Shown here piece after piece: positions 59,285 to 64,000 of a stretch of 64,000 nucleotides of DNA. Under the pieces are notes generated by a model. It saw nothing but the letters and a program-made list of their open reading frames with translations. It searched no databases and was not told where the DNA came from. The position numbers were made by a program, and so were the translations under genes. The stretch comes from Cheilinus undulatus (taxonomy: Eukaryota > Chordata > Actinopteri > Labriformes > Labridae), in assembly GCF_018320785.1 (NCBI RefSeq), contig NC_054884.1, forward strand, positions 22,383,667 through 22,447,666, read 5' to 3'. How positions within the stretch are numbered: position 1 is the stretch's first letter; the number at the start of each line of letters is the position of its first letter.

Positions 59285-59490
59285 ATTCAATCACACACTG
59301 ATGGCAGCGGCTGCTCTGTAAAATGGCCATCAGTATTAACAAATCCCTTCACATACACTCCCAAATCACTGACCTGGAGTAACTCAGGGTTAAGTGCCTT
59401 GCATTAAATGTGGCTTCAGTAGTTCATGATAAAACCCACAACTTTGAGAGATGACCAACTTTACCACTGACCCATAGCCACCTAAATTAA
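59285..59490 (-). repeat. tRNA-derived SINE, reverse orientation
   Basis: GGGTTAAGTGCCTTGC, AAACCCACAACTTTGAGAG and CTTTACCACTGACCCATAGCC are the inverse of the usual fish SINE head with its B box. CATACACTCCCAAATCACTG belongs to the body. Confidence 0.65.
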
Positions 59491-62400
59491 ATCATAGGAA
59501 ACAAATACAGAAACAGCATTTTCAGATATTCCACTTCAATGTCCAGAAGTCTTTAATACCACGTATTTCATTCATAAATTCAGTTCTTCTGTCTCGCACT
59601 CATGACAAATGAGAGCACTTACAATGTGTTGACATTGTTTCTGTGCACACAGAAAACATACCCATTAATAATGCATGTTTCTACTTATAGCACCAACTCA
59701 ACATCCCTCAGGATGTGTTTGTGGTTTGCACAGTTGTGATTCTAATCTATGCAGAACTAATGTTGTGGGGAAATCATATCCCTGAAACTGTGACCCGCTG
59801 AAACAATGTGGAAATGAGTGAATGAAGGAATGTTTGAAGGGCAGAGAAAGAGCAGGAAAACATATTAATCCTGAAGCCAATATCAACTATTCAAGCAGAA
59901 TGAGCTGGGAACAATTATGCCTCGAGGACATGGGTCTACTTAAATGACTGAGCTCCACTTCAGCTAGATGCTGGCTTGAAGGCAAAAGTAGATAAGATAT
60001 ACAGCATTTAAGATGCAGAGTCTTTTCATGTTATAAAAGTTGGTTGTTATAAAAATATTAAAAATAGTACAAAAAAGCAGCATTGATGCATAGTATTACC
60101 AAGGGACAGCTTATTCTACTAATCTAGCCTTATTTAGCCTTGAATTACTCACAGCCTATAAAATAAAATCACTATCCGCTTTGTCTTTTGAGTTGGAGGC
60201 ATTCAGTTGCAGGATACAAACGTTGCATTCAGTGTCATTTATTATGAAGACAACAACCAGGTGGCTGAAAATAGAGAGAGCCCACACGAAACAGTAATGT
60301 CAGCACGCTCGCTCCGAGGCCTTTTTTGAATGCCAGATGTTCGGTGCCAGACGCCACAGCGCCAGGACGCTGCTTTCCTCCAGTCAGCTGATTTTTCAGT
60401 GCTGAGCCGCAGCAGAGCGTACACTGGGCTCTGTTTGTCTGTATGGGAGGAGGTGTTGTTACAGCGTGATATGGAGCAGAGGCTCACAATGCAGTACTGT
60501 GCATGCTGCTTTTACTGAAAAGAGACTGAGAATGGATTTAGTTTGTATGGTCATTCTTTGGTAGTTTTAACTATCAACAGTCGTAACCATACCAAACAAA
60601 CAATAATGGGTGTGAGGGAAAGATGAAGGCAATTAATATTGTATACAGGGACACATGCAGGCCTAGAAGCATTATTGATGTGAGCTTGGAAAGATAGCAT
60701 GTTGTGGAGTTAAGTTTGGTTGACAGGTAGAGCTGAATGTCATCTGCATAGCAGTGAAAGTTGATTTGACATTTACAGAGAATATGTACAATAGTTCAAT
60801 GAACAGAAGGGGACCAAGGGCTGAACCTTGGGGAGCATCGATAGAATAGAAATGAGTGGGATTATATGATTTAACCGAGTTTTTTAAATTAAGTTAAAAG
60901 TCAGATAATTCATCACAGACAAAAAAAATAATTCTTTCTTTATTCTGTGGCTTCAGAACATGTAAGATAGGGTTGCATTTTTAGTTCCAAGCAGCAGATT
61001 TGTAATCTCTCTAGTTCTACTAAAAAAAAACTATAAATATACTTATTTTTTTCCCTAAAAGGGGCCCTGAACTGACAAATTAGAAAACACATCTCCATTT
61101 GAGAATAATTTGACATATTTTTACTCCAGGAAATAAATAGAACGATGACCATAAGTGTCACATTCTATCAGCGTTGCTTTAAAAGGAAGTTATTGTAGTG
61201 GAAAGATTGATTATTTCACCCTTAACTTGGCCCCTTTAACTCCCTAACTGACCTCTGACAATCCCTGGACTCCACTTTAAGAACCAGTCTTATAAACTTT
61301 AGGTTCAATGATAAGATAAATCACAGATTTGAGCCTTAAAAATAGATCCTAAATCTAAAAGAGATGCACAAGAGAGACTTATCACGTTTACTTTTTATAT
61401 GTCCTAATGCTCTTGACTGCTTCAGGCAGTGATTTTTCACTAAAAATGCACTGTTGTTGCTTGCAGCTTTTGTAATAGTGGCCTTCCTGTGTAGTTCTGT
61501 AGCAGCATGTTGTGTCCAGTCATGTTCTCCTCTGTGCCCTAATAAGAATTCCTGATCTCAAAGAGTGCAGAAGATTTTAGATGGCTTTCTGTTACTGTTG
61601 TAACTTCATAGTGTTTGGGTTTTTTGTTTGTTTGTTTGTTTGTTTGTTTTTTTGACTGTTTATCCATATTTTTTATCTAAAGCCTGAAAGGATGCTGTAG
61701 GTGTATCTGATGCAGAAGGGCTGTAGGTGAATCACAGGTGTCATTTGATGGATGTGATCAGAGCATGATTGGCTACTGTGTCAGATGATGGATTCAGGAT
61801 CAGTGAAGTGTCCTAACAGAAACATCAGTAAACAGGAGCAGCAGTATCCTTCTAGGGACAAACCAATTCCATTAACTTAAAGTTTATTGGAGACTCACTA
61901 GATAAATAGGAGAGAAAATCTTGGGATGCATTAAAGCAGATTCATAAAAATTGCGAAATTGTGCATCAGAGATTTTCTAAAAGATGGTTATTGGTCACAA
62001 GGAAAAGATGTTTTTGAAAACAGTTGTGTCATCTTGACTGTTCTGAGTTATACCTGTGTATGTGGAGATCATTATGAAAAAGTAGGCTGCTTTTGAACCG
62101 TCCTCGGCATTGACTTGGGAATCCCAGCATAGATGATATTTCTGTTCAAACGTTTCACAGGGGAAATTAGCACAAAATAATCTGCTCGGCCATCTGGAAC
62201 GTTTCAGCGAGCTTGTTTGTTTCTCGAGCTGCACATCTGTGTACGTGTATGCAAACATGAACAAGCAGATTGGCTTCAAACACCTGAGGGCAGTACTTTG
62301 CCTCCCAGCTAAATTCAGCATAAGCAGAGTGATTTTTCCTGTTTTTTTCATGGTGACACATGAATATGTTTGCATGGGGTTGTTGTGTGACTGCTTTAAG

Positions 62401-62683
62401 GGGTTTAACATTCAGCCTCAGACAGGGGTTGAAAAAACAAGAACAAAACCTCTGGAAAGAGACAGATTTCACGAGCAACAATTTTAATACAAATTTTCAT
62501 CATGAATATTTTCACAGATTTTCGAAGAGGCAAAGTGAAAAGTGAAACTCTGCAAAGAGCACCAATGGTATAAAACACATCCATGGATTTTACAACTCAT
62601 AACAGAACCTCAAAAAGCTGCTGAAAGTCAGTTTTTGAATCTAGTAAAGAAGAAAATATGACAATAAATCCTCAGAGGAAAGG
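59491..62683. other. Intergenic, mostly unique sequence
   Basis: No gene is supported. A repeat-like stretch at 60640-60860 (GCTGAATGTCATCTGCATAGC, AACAGAAGGGGACCAAGGGC) resembles a fish dispersed repeat I cannot name. A (GTTT)n run is at 61619-61650. The parts 60160-60530 and 62030-62340 have balanced composition and no repeat signature. Confidence 0.5.
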
Positions 62684-64000
62684 GTGGTAGCACTTTATTT
62701 TACCGGCCACTAATTACGTAGTAAATTTACAGAGGAATATTTACCTGATAATAATGTTATAGTTCTTAAATAATTTCTTATAATAACGTAGCAATTCTCT
62801 GGTAGTATGGTGGTATTTAACCCTAACCCTACAGCTACAGTTTCATTGGTCATTGTGAGGATGTCAGCGGGACAAGATGTCCTAACCCTCTAACTTTGGA
62901 CTTCACACCTGACCTCTACCTTCAACGTGTGGTCAGTGCACTTCACGCCTAAACCTAACCTTTGTTGTACTTTCAGTGGACTTTATGTCCAAGCCTATCC
63001 TGAGACATATTGTCAGTGGACTTCACGCCTTACTCTGACCTTGGACATACAGTCACTGGACTTAATATCCCCTACCTGAGTGCCTAACTCTAATTATTCT
63101 GGGATTGGGGCCCTCAACCTAACCATTTGGGGGTTAGGATAAAAACCCTAATAACTTTCAAAAATTATTCTCAAAAATCAAATGTTATTTCAAAAAACTG
63201 CTCCAAAACCTTCTGATTGGGTATGGGTCTTATGCTGGGTCTAGATCACACCTGCTGGGTTGAGCTTGTGGAGGGAGTCAAATGTTTTGAGGCCAAAACT
63301 CCCTGTGAAGCCAGGGTAGACACCACTGACGACTGAGTCTTAAAATTCTAGAGCTGGACCAAAAGTAGGCTCATTTCAAAACAACAAACAAACAAAACCA
63401 CAAACCAACACCAACAACTTCACAACATTCAGACAATAAGACCCTGGACCAAGAACCAGATACCCTGCTCTCATTACTGCCACCTCCTCAATGGGGAACA
63501 CTCCTCCCACAACTTTTTCTTCATTCTTTCATGGCCAGTAATCTGTGTGAATGTCTGGGTAATGTTGGGCAGAAGCTCCCTGAGTAACGTGCCCATGCCT
63601 TTCCTTTTCCCCTCTATTCCAAAACTGTCTGGGCGACGGCTCAGACATGGAGGGTCATTGTAACTTTTCCAACCTAACCCTAACAATTACCCTGACCCTA
63701 ACTCTAAACCCTTCCTCTATTTTTGGCAGTTATCTGGTTATCAGAATCTGTGGTATTTTACCAAATGATTTCTCAGAAATAAGCTGATCATTTTCTATAC
63801 AAGTTGCTTGATAATTCTCAGGTAATTTATGTTGGCCCACCAAATTCGAGTGAGCCCTTTCTGAATAATTTTCAAGTTAATTTTGCAGATTTGGTTTAAG
63901 GGGCTAGGGTTGGTGTTAGGATTTGTTAAAATACCTAATTATCAGAGAATTGCCACAATTACATTTTAATGGAGCATGGTACTGTCATCAGTGTAGCAAT
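62684..64000. repeat. Dispersed repeat running to the window end, with a minisatellite
   Basis: GTAGCACTTTATTTTACCGG opens a family with many GATAATAATGT/TAATTATCAGAG motifs, interrupted by CCCTAACCCT-type stretches and the 40-bp array at 62897-63080. Similar ATTTTACC and TCTCAGGTAA motifs return at 63750-63960. The right end is outside the window. Confidence 0.5.
62897..63080. repeat. 40-bp minisatellite, four units and a partial fifth
   Basis: Units start with TGGACTTCAC or a variant at 62897, 62937, 62977, 63017 and 63057. The first four are exactly 40 bases. Units share TGGACTT, CC-T near the middle and GTCAG at the end, and differ from each other at many sites. Confidence 0.85.

Noticed and set aside
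62820..62900. CCCTAACCCT runs as a telomeric or interstitial telomere array
   Set aside because: Only a few imperfect units, not TTAGGG-type repeats in a row.

Overview
This window is nuclear DNA from a ray-finned fish, most likely a teleost. It holds two multi-exon protein genes with GT-AG introns. It also carries many teleost-type repeats: several Tc1/mariner families, hAT-like and other inverted-repeat elements, LINE 3' ends and tRNA-derived SINEs. The species cannot be named from sequence alone.

Gene 1 is beclin 1 (BECN1), on the minus strand. Eleven coding exons between 8497 and 1815 join without a frame break into a 447-residue protein. A non-coding first exon lies near 8755-8870, with an ETS/CRE promoter just beyond it. 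Gene 2 is BRCA1, on the plus strand. A non-coding exon 1 ends at 10917, the start codon is at 12250 and the stop at 52810-52812. Twenty blocks join in one frame into 1420 codons (1377 if a 129-bp in-frame intron is removed from the largest block). They encode the RING finger, the long acidic central region, the PALB2-type coiled coil and the two BRCT repeats. From memory of the human gene, the splice phases match at the first four junctions and at every junction from the large exon to the end.

The two genes are divergent. Their first exons are only about 2 kb apart, and that gap is largely filled by two LINE fragments. BECN1 acts in autophagy (class III PI3-kinase complex) and BRCA1 in homologous recombination and ubiquitin signalling. 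Their adjacency fits the known linkage of both genes on human 17q21 and does not by itself imply a shared function.

BRCA1 introns between 16 and 52.7 kb, and the 11 kb after the gene, are repeat-rich. Several elements have exact boundaries: a TIR element at 21410-22252 with a 10-bp target duplication, a hAT element at 51691-52575 with an 8-bp duplication and a second element nested inside, a MITE at 42345-42582 inserted in a Tc1 copy with a 9-bp duplication, and a 504-bp MITE at 33111-33614 inserted in another Tc1 copy. A fold-back element at 46290-47262, a 480-bp TA/TG/CA microsatellite and a 40-bp minisatellite are also present. No third protein gene, structural RNA gene, CRISPR array or bacterial-type system was found. 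The 53-64 kb segment looks intergenic.
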